A DNA stretch of 37,468 nucleotides from CANNDT01 sp945876205 (GTDB lineage: Bacteria; Acidobacteriota; Vicinamibacteria; Vicinamibacterales; UBA2999): contig CANNDT010000040.1 in the NCBI GenBank assembly GCA_947503365.1, positions 1 through 37,468 of the forward strand, written 5' to 3'. Numbering within the stretch: the first letter of the stretch is position 1; each line of letters opens with the position of its first letter. This document shows, in pieces, positions 6,868 to 16,600 of this stretch. Below the pieces are notes generated by a model, which saw only the letters and a program-made list of their open reading frames with translations, had not been told where the DNA came from and ran no database searches. The position numbers and the translations under genes are program-made.

Positions 6868-9606
6868 ATGGCGAAGAAGAAGGCACAGCAGAAGGCGGCG
6901 GGCAAGTACGTTTACCTCTTCGGCAAGAAGACCGACGGCAATGGCTCGATGAAGCCGTTACTCGGTGGCAAGGGCGCGAACCTCGCCGAGATGTGCCGCA
7001 TCGGGTTGCCGGTGCCGCCCGGCTTCACCATCACCACCGAGGTGTGCACCTATTACTACGCCCACAAGCGCACCTATCCGGCGGCCCTGCGGGCACAGAT
7101 GCAGGCCGGTGTCGCGGCCATCGAAAAGCAGACCGGCAAGAAATTTGGCGACCTGAAGAATCCGCTGCTCGTGTCAGTCCGTTCCGGCGCGCGCGACTCG
7201 ATGCCCGGGATGATGGACACGATCCTCAACCTCGGGCTCAACGACCAGACGGTCGAAGCGCTGGCAAAGAAGACCGGCAACCCCCGCTTCGCGTGGGACT
7301 GCTATCGCCGCTTCGTCCAGATGTATGGCGACGTCGTGCTCGGCGTGCAGAAGCGGCCGGACGAAGACCACGAACCGTTCGAGACCGTGATCGAGACGCT
7401 CAAGCACGAGCGCCATCACGAGGGCATCGAAGACACGAAGCTGTCGGTCGAGGATCTGCAGGAGCTCGTCTCTCGCTTCAAGGGGCTCATCAAGGCGCGC
7501 GTCGGCAAAGCGTTCCCCGCCTCGCCGTGGGATCAGTTGATGGGCGCCGTCGGCGCCGTGTTCGGCTCCTGGATGAACGACCGCGCCATCGTCTATCGCC
7601 GCAAGTACAACATCCCGACCGAGTGGGGCACCGCGGTCAACGTGCAGGCGATGGTCTACGGCAACACCGGCGATCAGTCCGGATCCGGTGTCGCGTTCAC
7701 CCGTAATCCGGCGAATGGGACGAAGGAGTTCTACGGCGAGTTTCTCATCAACGCGCAGGGCGAGGACGTCGTCGCGGGCGTCCGCACGCCTTCACCCGTG
7801 TCCGAGTTGAAGAAGCAGCTCCCGAAGGCCTACCAGGAGCTCGAGCGCATTCGGCACACGCTGGAGCGGCGCTTCAAGGACATGCAGGACTTCGAGTTCA
7901 CGATCGAAGACGGCATCGTCTACATGCTCCAGACGCGCAACGGCAAGCGCACGGCGATGGCGGCGCTCAAGATTTCGATCGACATGCAGAAAGAGCGGCT
8001 GATCGACTGGAAGACGGCGGTGGAGCGCAACCCGGCCGACCAGTTCGAGCAGTTACTCGCGCCGGTCTTCGATCCCGCTGAGGTGGCCAAGGCTCCGGTG
8101 ATCGCCTCCGGCTTGCCGGCTGGTCCCGGCGCGGCCTCGGGCCGGATCTACCTGAACGCCGACCGCGCGGTCGCAGCGGCCGAGCGGGGAGAGCAGGTAC
8201 TGCTCGCGCGCCTCGAGACCTCGCCTGAAGATCTGCGCGGCATGATCGCGGCGGAAGGCATCCTGACCGCGCGTGGCGGCGTGTCGTCGCATGCGGCGCT
8301 GGTCGCTCGCCAGATGGGCAAGGTCTGCGTGTGCGGCGCGGCCGCGCTCGAAGTGGACTACCAGGGGCGTGTCGTGAGGGTCGCGGGCGAGACGTTCAAG
8401 GAAGGCGACTGGATGTCGATCGATGGCACCGCGGGCAAGGTCTACGCGGGACAGGTCAAGACCGCGCCGTCCGAGATCGTCGCCGGCCTGATCGACGACA
8501 ACGCGGCCGCGAAGAAGACCGAGAAGTTCAGGGACTACCAGCAACTGATGAAGTGGTGCGACGCGGCGACGCGCATGGTGGTGCGCACCAACGCCGACAC
8601 GCCCGAGCAGACGCGCAACGCGATTGCCTTTGGCGCGGTCGGCATCGGCCTGTGCCGCACGGAGCACATGTTCTTCGAGGGCGATCGCATCGATGCGATG
8701 CGGCAGATGATCCTCGCCGACACGCTCGTGGCGCGGAAGGCCGCGCTGGCGAAGCTCCTCCCGTATCAGCGCGACGACTTTGCCGGGATCTTCCGCGCCC
8801 TCAAGGGGCATCCCGCGACGATTCGCTTCCTCGACCCGCCGCTGCACGAATTCCTGCCGCACTCGCCGGACCAGCAGCAGGCGCTGGCGAAGAAGCTGGG
8901 CGTCCCCACCGACGTGATCGAGTCACGCGTCCGCCAGCTTCACGAGTTCAACCCGATGCTCGGCTTGCGCGGCTGCCGCCTCGGCATCGCCTTCCCCGAG
9001 ATTTCGGCGATGCAGGCGCGCGCGGTGTTCGAGGCCGCGGCGATCGTCCAGAAAGAGGGGATGAAGGTACGGCCCGAGATCATGATTCCGCTGGTCGGCT
9101 TCAAGAAGGAGCTCGATCTGCAGCTCGAGGTCGTCCACCAGGCCGCCCGTGACGTGCAGGCGGAGCAGAAGGTGAAGCTCAAGTACCTCGTGGGTACGAT
9201 GATCGAAGCGCCGCGCGGTGCGCTCACCGCCGATGAGATTGCGCAGTCAGCGGAGTTCTTCAGCTTCGGCACCAACGATCTCACGCAGATGGCGCTCGGC
9301 ATGTCGCGCGACGACTCCGGATCGTTCCTGCCCCAGTACGCGGAGCTCGAGATCGTGAAGAAGAACCCGTTTGCGACGATCGACCAGACGGGCGTTGGAC
9401 AGCTCGTCGAGATTGCCGTGACCAAGGGACGCCAGAGCCGGCCCAATATCAAGCTGGGGATTTGCGGCGAGCACGGCGGCGATCCCGCCTCGATTCGGTT
9501 CTTCGAAACCGTCGGTCTCGACTACGTAAGCTGCTCGCCGTATCGCGTGCCGGTGGCGCGCCTGGCCGCCGCCCAGGCGCGCCTGGCGAACAAAGTTGGC
9601 CGTTAG
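6868..9606 (+). CDS. ppdK: Pyruvate, phosphate dikinase
   Basis: PPDK interconverts ATP, phosphate and pyruvate with AMP, diphosphate and phosphoenolpyruvate, and can run toward glycolysis or gluconeogenesis. The 912-residue product has all three parts. The N-terminal nucleotide-binding domain contains GGKGANLAEM and SVRSGARDSMPGMMDT. The swivelling phosphohistidine domain has GGVSSHAALVAR with the phospho-acceptor H475. The C-terminal PEP/pyruvate barrel has SFGTNDLTQMALG and GICGEHGGDP. A lysine- and alanine-rich stretch of about ten residues precedes the usual start (VYLFG). It lies 3 bp after glyS. The following CorA-type gene overlaps its last codons by 11 bp. Confidence 0.97.
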   Translation: MAKKKAQQKAAGKYVYLFGKKTDGNGSMKPLLGGKGANLAEMCRIGLPVPPGFTITTEVCTYYYAHKRTYPAALRAQMQAGVAAIEKQTGKKFGDLKNPLLVSVRSGARDSMPGMMDTILNLGLNDQTVEALAKKTGNPRFAWDCYRRFVQMYGDVVLGVQKRPDEDHEPFETVIETLKHERHHEGIEDTKLSVEDLQELVSRFKGLIKARVGKAFPASPWDQLMGAVGAVFGSWMNDRAIVYRRKYNIPTEWGTAVNVQAMVYGNTGDQSGSGVAFTRNPANGTKEFYGEFLINAQGEDVVAGVRTPSPVSELKKQLPKAYQELERIRHTLERRFKDMQDFEFTIEDGIVYMLQTRNGKRTAMAALKISIDMQKERLIDWKTAVERNPADQFEQLLAPVFDPAEVAKAPVIASGLPAGPGAASGRIYLNADRAVAAAERGEQVLLARLETSPEDLRGMIAAEGILTARGGVSSHAALVARQMGKVCVCGAAALEVDYQGRVVRVAGETFKEGDWMSIDGTAGKVYAGQVKTAPSEIVAGLIDDNAAAKKTEKFRDYQQLMKWCDAATRMVVRTNADTPEQTRNAIAFGAVGIGLCRTEHMFFEGDRIDAMRQMILADTLVARKAALAKLLPYQRDDFAGIFRALKGHPATIRFLDPPLHEFLPHSPDQQQALAKKLGVPTDVIESRVRQLHEFNPMLGLRGCRLGIAFPEISAMQARAVFEAAAIVQKEGMKVRPEIMIPLVGFKKELDLQLEVVHQAARDVQAEQKVKLKYLVGTMIEAPRGALTADEIAQSAEFFSFGTNDLTQMALGMSRDDSGSFLPQYAELEIVKKNPFATIDQTGVGQLVEIAVTKGRQSRPNIKLGICGEHGGDPASIRFFETVGLDYVSCSPYRVPVARLAAAQARLANKVGR

Positions 9607-10564
9607 CGTCTACGTTCACCAGAACGGCGAGACGCACTCGACAGACCGGGTCGAGCCCGAATGGTTCGCGCCCGGGTCAACGGTGATGGCGTGGGTCGAC
9701 CTGATCGCGCCTACTCCCGAGGAAGCGCGCCTTCTCGCCGACGTCTTCCACTTCCATCCCCTCTCGGTGGAAGACGCGCTCAGCGCCATCCACCATCCGA
9801 AGATCGAGACCTACGACGCCTATCTCTACCTGATCCTCCACGGCATCGACTTCAGAGTGGAGGAGCACTGGTTCGCGACGCGGGATGTCGATTTCTTTCT
9901 CGGACGCAATTACCTCGTCACCGTTCACGATGGCCATTCACGGAGCATCGCGGCGCTCAAGGTGACGTGCGATCGGCACGACCGCGTGCTCGGCGAGGGA
10001 CCGGTGGCGCTGATGCACCGGATTGTCGACTCGATGGTCGACAACTATCGGCCGGAAATCGAGGCGCTCGAAAAGCAGATGAACAAGCTCGAGGACGAGG
10101 CGATCCTCGGTGCGCGAGAGGATCTCGTTCGCGACATCCTTGACCTGAAGCGCGACCTGTCGTCGCTGCGAAGGGTGCTCGTGCCGCAGCGCGATGCGCT
10201 CGGCCGCCTGGCGCGGCGCGAGTTCACCATGATCACCGACGAGATGGCCTACCGCTTTCGCGACGTATACGACAACCTGGTGCGCCTCTCGGACGAAGCC
10301 GCGCTGCTTGCCGATCGCGTGACCGGGATGCTCGAAGCGTACCTGTCGAGCATCTCGAACCGGTTGAACCAGGTGATGAAGGTGCTGACGGTCATGTCGA
10401 CCATCTTCCTGCCGCTGACGGTGCTGAGCGGCATGTGGGGCATGAACGTGCCGCTGCCGGCGTTCCCAGGCGGCCCGGACGCCCAGTTCTGGTGGATTGC
10501 CGGCTGCATGGCCGTCGTCATCGTCGTCATGCTGGCGTTCTTCCGCCGGCACCGCTGGATCTAG
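9596..10564 (+). CDS. corA: CorA-family divalent-cation (Mg2+) transporter
   Basis: CorA proteins form pentameric Mg2+/Co2+ channels in the inner membrane. The product is 322 residues with a cytoplasmic alpha/beta and long-helix domain (1-260) and two C-terminal membrane helices. The hallmark GMN (282-284) lies between them in LSGMWGMNV. The segment HHPKIETYDAYLYLILHG is typical of the family. The best start is TTG 9596, overlapping ppdK by 11 bp; the frame offers no better ATG or GTG at the conserved N-terminus. mutL begins 2 bp after the stop. Ion specificity (Mg2+, Co2+ or other) cannot be read from sequence. Confidence 0.93.
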   Translation: MAVSVYVHQNGETHSTDRVEPEWFAPGSTVMAWVDLIAPTPEEARLLADVFHFHPLSVEDALSAIHHPKIETYDAYLYLILHGIDFRVEEHWFATRDVDFFLGRNYLVTVHDGHSRSIAALKVTCDRHDRVLGEGPVALMHRIVDSMVDNYRPEIEALEKQMNKLEDEAILGAREDLVRDILDLKRDLSSLRRVLVPQRDALGRLARREFTMITDEMAYRFRDVYDNLVRLSDEAALLADRVTGMLEAYLSSISNRLNQVMKVLTVMSTIFLPLTVLSGMWGMNVPLPAFPGGPDAQFWWIAGCMAVVIVVMLAFFRRHRWI

Positions 10565-10566
10565 CC

Positions 10567-12324
10567 GTGGGACGCATCTATCGTCTCGCCGAGGACCTCG
10601 CCAATCAGATCGCCGCCGGCGAGGTCGTGGAGCGTCCTGCCTCGGTGATCAAGGAGCTGGTCGAAAACTCGATCGACGCGGGTGCTCGCCGCGTCTCGAT
10701 CACCGTCGAGCTCGGGGGCAAGAAGCTGATACGGGTCGAAGACGATGGCGAAGGCATGGAGCCGGAGGATGCACGGCTGTCCATTGAGCGCCACGCCACC
10801 AGCAAGATTCGACGGGCGAGCGATCTCGAGCGCATTGCCACGTTGGGTTTTCGCGGCGAGGCGCTGCCCAGCATCGCGTCGGTCAGTCACTTCGTGCTCC
10901 GGAGCCGTGCGCGCGGCACGGGGTCAGGCACCGAGATCCGCGTGAACGGCGGCGCCGTGGCCTCGGTGACCGAGGTCGGCATGCCCGAGGGGACGTCGAT
11001 CGAAGTGGCGGACGTCTTCTACAACCTGCCCGCACGCCGTAAGTTCCTGAAATCGGATGGCGCGGAGTCGGCGCAGGTGTCGCGCATCACCACGCAGCTC
11101 GCGTTGTGCTACCCGGAGGTCGGGTTCACGCTGACCAGCGCCGGGCGGAAGGTGCTGCAGTGCCCGCCGGTCGGATCGCTTCGCGATCGTCTGTACCAGC
11201 TCTACGGCGAGCGTGCGGACCTCATCGAAGTGCGCCGTGATGGGGACGTGAAGCTGCTCGGCTACGTCGCCGCGCTCGCCGAGCAGGGGCCCACACGCGG
11301 GCCGCAGAACGTGTTCGTGAACCGGCGGATCGTCAAGGACAAGACGATTGCGCACGCGATCATCGACGCCTACAGCGTGGCGTCGATCAAGGAGCGAAGC
11401 CCCGAGGTGCATCTCTTCATCGAGATGCCGCACGACGCGGTCGACGTGAACGTGCATCCGACCAAGGCCGAGGTCCGCTTCCGCGACCAGTCCCACATCC
11501 ACGAGGTGATCCGCCGAACGCTCGGCGACGCGCTGGGCCGCGGCCCCGCGCCAGAGCTTCAGTTGCAGCCGCCTGGTTCATTTCTGCCCACGCCATCGAC
11601 TCTGCCGCTGCCGGCTGGCTACGCGTCCGTCTACCCGAACAGGTGGGCCACCAGCGGTGGAAGCGGGATCGCACCGCCGAGCGAAGCCGCGCTCGCACCA
11701 ACCAGCGAAGCCTGGCTCGCACCGACAAACGCGTCGGCGTCCGCGATCCGTCCAATGATCGCACTAGGCCAGTTCAGGGACACGTTCATCATCGCGATAG
11801 ACGATGAGGGGATCGCGATCATCGATCAGCACGTCGCGCACGAGCGGGTGCTGTTCGAGCGGATCACCGAACGCCTGACGAGCGGCCGGCTCGAGTCGCA
11901 ACGCCTGCTCGAGCCATTGCTGATCGAGATGCCGTCGGGTGGCCGCCAGGCACTGGTCGCGCATGCAGCGGATCTCGAACGGCTTGGTTTCGAGATCGAG
12001 GAGTTCGGCGGGGGAGCCATCCGCGTCTGCGCCTTCCCAGCCCTCCTGCGTCGGGAGGAATGCGATGCCGCGGTGCGTGCGCTCGCCGAGGATCTCGAGG
12101 GACTGGATCGCGGCGCGCGGGTCGAGGAAGCGATCAAGCGCATCGCCGCTACCATGGCGTGCCACGCGGCGGTCAAGGCGAACTATCCGCTGACCGCCGA
12201 GAAGATGGCGCACATCCTTGATGAGCTCCGCCGCACGGCGTACTCGACCATCTGCCCACACGGGCGGCCGGTGATGCTTCGGCTGACACGGCGTGAAGTC
12301 GAAAAGAACTTCCAGCGAATTTAG
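10567..12324 (+). CDS. mutL: DNA mismatch repair protein MutL with endonuclease motif
   Basis: MutL is the ATP-dependent link between MutS and downstream mismatch repair. The 585-residue product starts at GTG 10567, two bases after the CorA stop; the frame is open further upstream, but only inside corA. The N-terminal GHKL ATPase motifs are intact: IAAGEVVERP, ELVENSIDAGA, EDDGEGM, RHATSKI and TLGFRGEAL. A Pro/Ala/Ser-rich linker (~320-395) contains an 8-residue tandem repeat. The C-terminal domain has DQHVAHERVLFE (from D420), which fits the metal-binding endonuclease motif DQHA(X)2E(X)4E except A to V. It also has ACHAAVK-type and CPHGRP motifs. This protein therefore probably nicks DNA, unlike E. 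coli MutL. Confidence 0.96.
   Translation: MGRIYRLAEDLANQIAAGEVVERPASVIKELVENSIDAGARRVSITVELGGKKLIRVEDDGEGMEPEDARLSIERHATSKIRRASDLERIATLGFRGEALPSIASVSHFVLRSRARGTGSGTEIRVNGGAVASVTEVGMPEGTSIEVADVFYNLPARRKFLKSDGAESAQVSRITTQLALCYPEVGFTLTSAGRKVLQCPPVGSLRDRLYQLYGERADLIEVRRDGDVKLLGYVAALAEQGPTRGPQNVFVNRRIVKDKTIAHAIIDAYSVASIKERSPEVHLFIEMPHDAVDVNVHPTKAEVRFRDQSHIHEVIRRTLGDALGRGPAPELQLQPPGSFLPTPSTLPLPAGYASVYPNRWATSGGSGIAPPSEAALAPTSEAWLAPTNASASAIRPMIALGQFRDTFIIAIDDEGIAIIDQHVAHERVLFERITERLTSGRLESQRLLEPLLIEMPSGGRQALVAHAADLERLGFEIEEFGGGAIRVCAFPALLRREECDAAVRALAEDLEGLDRGARVEEAIKRIAATMACHAAVKANYPLTAEKMAHILDELRRTAYSTICPHGRPVMLRLTRREVEKNFQRI
11671..11718 (+). repeat. 24-bp tandem repeat in the mutL linker
   Basis: There are two units of 24 bp (11671-11694 and 11695-11718), both containing AGCGAAGCC, and a decayed third begins at 11719. 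They encode APPSEAAL and APTSEAWL in the linker between the ATPase and dimerisation domains. The repeat keeps frame, so linker length can vary without damage. Confidence 0.7.
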
Positions 12325-12365
12325 GCAACTTAATCCACCCTGTGGTCGTAATACCGAAGAAGACC

Positions 12366-12385
12366 CTCACGCCGTCCGGCGTGAG
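12366..12385 (+). terminator. Perfect hairpin between mutL and the efflux operon
   Basis: CTCACGCC and GGCGTGAG form an 8-bp perfect stem with the loop GTCC. No U-run follows, so it is a weak terminator candidate for mutL. It also lies 5 bases before the AGGAG of the next gene and could instead be an mRNA leader structure. Confidence 0.4.
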
Positions 12386-12390
12386 CGCCT

Positions 12391-12395
12391 AGGAG
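12391..12395 (+). promoter_or_regulatory. Ribosome-binding site deciding a TTG start
   Basis: AGGAG lies 8 bases before TTG 12404. It supports this rare start over the longer open frame beginning at 12293 inside mutL, and it places a proper lipoprotein signal at the N-terminus. Confidence 0.65.
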
Positions 12396-12403
12396 CCTGT
12401 GTC

Positions 12404-13603
12404 TTGAGTCACCGTTTGTCTCGAATCCCCATCGTTCTCCTTTTCATGGCCCCTGTGCTGGCGGCGGGGTGCAGCGCGACGGACGGCAATTCGGCGGTCG
12501 CAGCGGCCCCCGCGCCGATTGAGATCACCACCAGTTCTGCGATCGAACGGCCGGTGACCCGTTTCATCAGCGTCAGCGGTACCTTGACGGCCGAAGAAGA
12601 AGCTGACGTGGCCGCCGAAGTCGCCGGGCGCGTCATCGCCACGCCCGTCGAGCGCGGGACGCGGGTCGCCGCGAACGCGGATCTCGTGCGTATCGCCGCC
12701 ACCGAAACAGCCGCACAGGCGCAGGAGGCGGAAGCCAACGCCGCACAGATCGAGGCCCGCCTCGCCATGGCCGGCGGCGCCGCGTTTGATATCGAGCGGG
12801 TGCCCGAAGTGGCCAATGCGCGCGCGGCAGCCGGCCAGGCCCGTGCCGATTTCGATCGAACCCAAATGCTGATGGAGCGCAAGCTCGTGTCGCAATCGGA
12901 GTTCGAGCAGCGGAAGATGCAGGGCGACGCCGCACAGCGGCAGTATGACGTGGCGCGCAACAGCGCCGAACAGCAGTACCAATCGCTTCTTGCCGCGCGG
13001 GCACGCGTGACGATTGCCAGGAAGGCGCTCGCGGACACCGCCGTGCGCTCGCCGTTCGCGGGCGTCGTGGCGCAGCGGTTCGTCTCGATCGGCGACTACG
13101 TCGTGCGCGGCACGAAGGTCGCGGTCGTGATGCGTACCAATCCCTTGCGCGTCGAGCTCACGGTCCCCGAGCAGTACATCTCCGCGGTGGCCGTCGGCCG
13201 GCCGGTGACGTTTGCCGTGGACTCGTATCCCGGTGAGATGTTTACGGGTCGAGTCCGGTATGTCTCGCCGGCACTCAGCGTCGACTCGCGGGCGCTGATC
13301 GTTGAAGCCATGGTGCCGAACGAGACCGGAGCGTTGAAGCCCGGATTCTTCGTGACCGCCCGCATCGAGCAGGTCGCCGGGCCAATGGGGGTCGTCGTGC
13401 CCGCCGCGGCGGTACGCACCAACGCCGGCACGGCGCGCGTGTTTGTCGTCGCCGGTGACCATGTCGAGGAACGAATCGTCACCGTCGGTCAGTCGGTCGG
13501 CGATCTCGTCGAGATCCCGAGCGGCCTCAAGGCTGGTGACATCGTCGCCACCACCAAGGTCACCCAGCTGACCGACGGCGTACCGGTCGCCGCGAGACGG
13601 TAG
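12404..13603 (+). CDS. RND efflux periplasmic adaptor lipoprotein (membrane fusion protein)
   Basis: This HlyD/AcrA-type adaptor would link an inner-membrane RND pump to an outer-membrane channel. From TTG 12404 it has 399 residues. An N-terminal signal ends in the lipobox LAAGC, so lipidation would be on C23. A biotinyl-lipoyl-like region follows (AEVAGRVIATPVERGTRV), then a coiled-coil hairpin (~95-185, Ala/Gln/Glu-rich). Next come the second lipoyl half with VRSPFAGVVAQRFVSIGDYV, a beta-barrel domain and a membrane-proximal domain ending near VTQLTDGVPV. The pump gene starts 6 bp downstream. No TolC-like gene is in the window. The substrate is unknown. Confidence 0.93.
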   Translation: MSHRLSRIPIVLLFMAPVLAAGCSATDGNSAVAAAPAPIEITTSSAIERPVTRFISVSGTLTAEEEADVAAEVAGRVIATPVERGTRVAANADLVRIAATETAAQAQEAEANAAQIEARLAMAGGAAFDIERVPEVANARAAAGQARADFDRTQMLMERKLVSQSEFEQRKMQGDAAQRQYDVARNSAEQQYQSLLAARARVTIARKALADTAVRSPFAGVVAQRFVSIGDYVVRGTKVAVVMRTNPLRVELTVPEQYISAVAVGRPVTFAVDSYPGEMFTGRVRYVSPALSVDSRALIVEAMVPNETGALKPGFFVTARIEQVAGPMGVVVPAAAVRTNAGTARVFVVAGDHVEERIVTVGQSVGDLVEIPSGLKAGDIVATTKVTQLTDGVPVAARR

Positions 13604-13609
13604 GCCGCC

Positions 13610-16600
13610 ATGCAATCACTCGCAGCGCTGTGTGTTCGCCGGCCGGTCTTCGCATCGGTGCTCGTCCTGTCCCTTGCCGTCATCGGCGTCTTCGCATTCC
13701 TGCAGCTCGGTGTCGACCGCTTTCCCATTATCGATTTCCCGACCGTCGTGGTGACGACTCGGCTGCCGGGAGCGGCGCCCGAGCAGGTCGAAAGCGAAGT
13801 CACCGACAAGATCGAAGAGGCGGTCAACACCATCAGCGGGCTCGATCAGCTCAGCTCGAACTCCTCCGAAGGCATCTCGCAGGTGATCGTCGCGTTCAAG
13901 CTCGAGAAGGACGCCGACGTCGCGACCCAGGAGGTCAGGGACAAGGTCAATCGCGTCCTGCCGCTGCTTCCGCGCACGGTCACGCAGCCGACGGTCGAGA
14001 GGCAGGACCCCGACGCGGCGCCGATTCTGACCATAGCGCTCACCGGAAAGAAGCCGCTGCGCGACATCACCGAGTACGCGGACAAGGTGCTCCGCCGCCA
14101 GATCGAAAGCTCGGACGGGGTCGGGCAGGTGCTGGTGCTCGGCGGCCGGAAGCGCCAGATCAACATGTGGCTCGACGCTGAGCGGCTACGCGCGCAGAAC
14201 CTGACCGTGCTTGACGTGTCGCGCGCGCTGCAGTCGCAGAATGTCGATGTTCCGGGCGGGCGCATCGACCAGGGTGCGCAGTCGATTACGCTCCGTACCC
14301 GTGGCCGCGTCGAGTCGCTGGCCGACTTCGGCGACATTGTCGTGCGCCAGGTGAACGGGCATGCGGTTCAGCTGCGCGATGTCGCCCAGGTCGAAGACGG
14401 CATGGCGGACGCGCAGACGCTCGCCAATCTCAACGGAGATCCGACAGTGCTGCTGCAGGTTCGAAAGCAGTCAGGCACCAACACCGTGGCGATCGTCCAG
14501 CAGGTCAAAGAGCGCCTCGCGACGCTGGAGCGGGCGCTGCCCCCCGGCTATCAGATGCGAATCGTCCGTGATCAGGGGGCGTTCATCGAGGCGTCCATCA
14601 ACAGCGTTGAGGAGCACCTCGTGGTGGGCTCGGTGCTGGCGGCGCTGGTCGTGCTGCTGTTCCTCGGAAACCTGCGCTCGACGATCATCGCGGCGATCGC
14701 CATTCCGACCTCGATCATTTCCACGTTCGGGCTGATCTGGTACATGGGCTTCACGCTCAACATGCTCACGATGCTGGCGCTCACGCTCTCGGTGGGCATC
14801 GTCATTGACGATGCGATCGTGGTGCTGGAGAACATCTACCGGTTCATCGAGGAGAAGGGGATGGCGCCGGCCGAAGCGGCGGTCGAAGCCACCAAGGAGA
14901 TTGGCCTGGCGGTCATGGCGACGACCTTTTCGCTCGTCGCGATCTTCGTTCCCGTGGCGTTCATGAGCGGGATGGTCGGCCGGTTCATGCAGAGCTTCGG
15001 CCTGACGATGGCCTTCGCGGTGATCGTGTCGCTGTTTGTCAGCTTCACGCTGACGCCGATGATGTCGGCGCGGTGGCTGAAGGCCAAGCCGCGGACCGCG
15101 GACGGGGATCGCCCGGCGCATGATTCAAAGCATTCGACGCTGTTCGCGCCGATTGACCGGTCGTACACGCGGCTGCTCGTCTGGGCGATGGCGCACCGGG
15201 GCTTGGTGGCGGCGGCGACGGTGCTGATCCTGTTGTCGAGCATCCCGCTGTTTCGCATCGTCCCGGTGAACTTCACGCCACAGGACGATCAGTCGGAGTT
15301 CGACGTCACCGTTCGTGCCCCTGAAGGTACCAGCCTCGACGCGACCGAGGTGCTGGTCAATCGAATTGCCACCGCCATCCGGCGTGTTGCGGAGGTCGAC
15401 TACACGATGGTGACGGTCGCCGGCGATGCCGCGGGCACGCTCAACAGCGCCAACCTGTATGTGCGTATCAAGCCACTCGAGACGCGCTCGCGCGATCAGT
15501 TCGCCATCATGGCGGAGGTGCGTGAGAAGGTGCTGCCGTCGATCGTCCCGGACGGCGTGCGCACGGCGGTCGGTGGCGGCGGTTTCGGCGGCGGCCGGGG
15601 TATTCAGTTCATGCTGCAGGGGCCCGACCTGCGCCAACTGCAGCGGTATAGCGAAGAGTTGCGCGACGAGGTCGCAAAAATTCCCGGCCTGGTGGACGTG
15701 GATACGACACTGAACGCTGGCAAGCCGGAAATGTCGGTGCACCTGGATCGGCCGAAGGCCGCCGACCTCGGCGTGCAGATCAGCGACACCGCGGAGGCGC
15801 TTCGCCTGCTGGTCGGCGGGGACTCGGTGACGACCTATAACGAAGCAGGCGAGCAGTACGAGGTTCATCTTCGGGCGCAAGCGCAGGATCGAAGCTCCGA
15901 GCGCGCGATCGCCAGCCTGCCGATTCCTTCATCCCGCCTTGGCAGCGTATCGCTCGAAAACGTCGCGACGTTTGCGCACGAGGCGGCGCCGGCGACGATC
16001 AGCCGCATCTCCCGCCAGCGCCAGGTGACGCTTGTCGCCAACCTGCTGCCGGGAACGTCGCAGGGGACGCTCCAGAACCAGATCGCCGAGGCCGCCAGCC
16101 GTCTCGACATCGGGTCTGACTACCGTACCGGCTTCATCGGCCAGTCGCGCGAGCTCAACCGCACGGCGACGGCGTTCCTGACCGCGTTCGCCCTCTCGCT
16201 GATCTTCATGTACCTGATTCTTGCCGCGCAGTTCGAATCGTGGCTGCACCCGGTGACGATCCTGCTGTCGCTGCCGCTGACACTGCCATTCGCGCTGCTG
16301 TCGATCGTCATCTTCCGACAGTCGTTGAACATCTTCTCGGCACTGGGCCTGCTGGTGCTCTTCGGCGTCGTCAAGAAGAACTCCATTCTGCAGATCGATC
16401 ACGCCAACCAGCTGAAAGCGACCGGCCTCGCCACCAGGGAAGCGGTCATCCTCGCCAGCCGTCACCGGCTGAGACCCATCCTGATGACGACGCTGGCCTT
16501 CGTGGCCGGGATGATTCCGCTCGTCATATCGAATGGCGTCGGTTCGGCGACCAATCACGCGATCGGCTTCGTGGTCATTGGCGGCCAGACGCTGGTGCTG

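Noticed and set aside
10435..10566. Longer mutL start upstream of 10567
   Set aside because: The extension lies wholly inside the corA coding region in another frame, and the conserved MutL N-terminus begins at 10567.
12293..12403. Longer start for the efflux adaptor
   Set aside because: It overlaps mutL, reads through the hairpin and would bury the lipoprotein signal; AGGAG supports TTG 12404.
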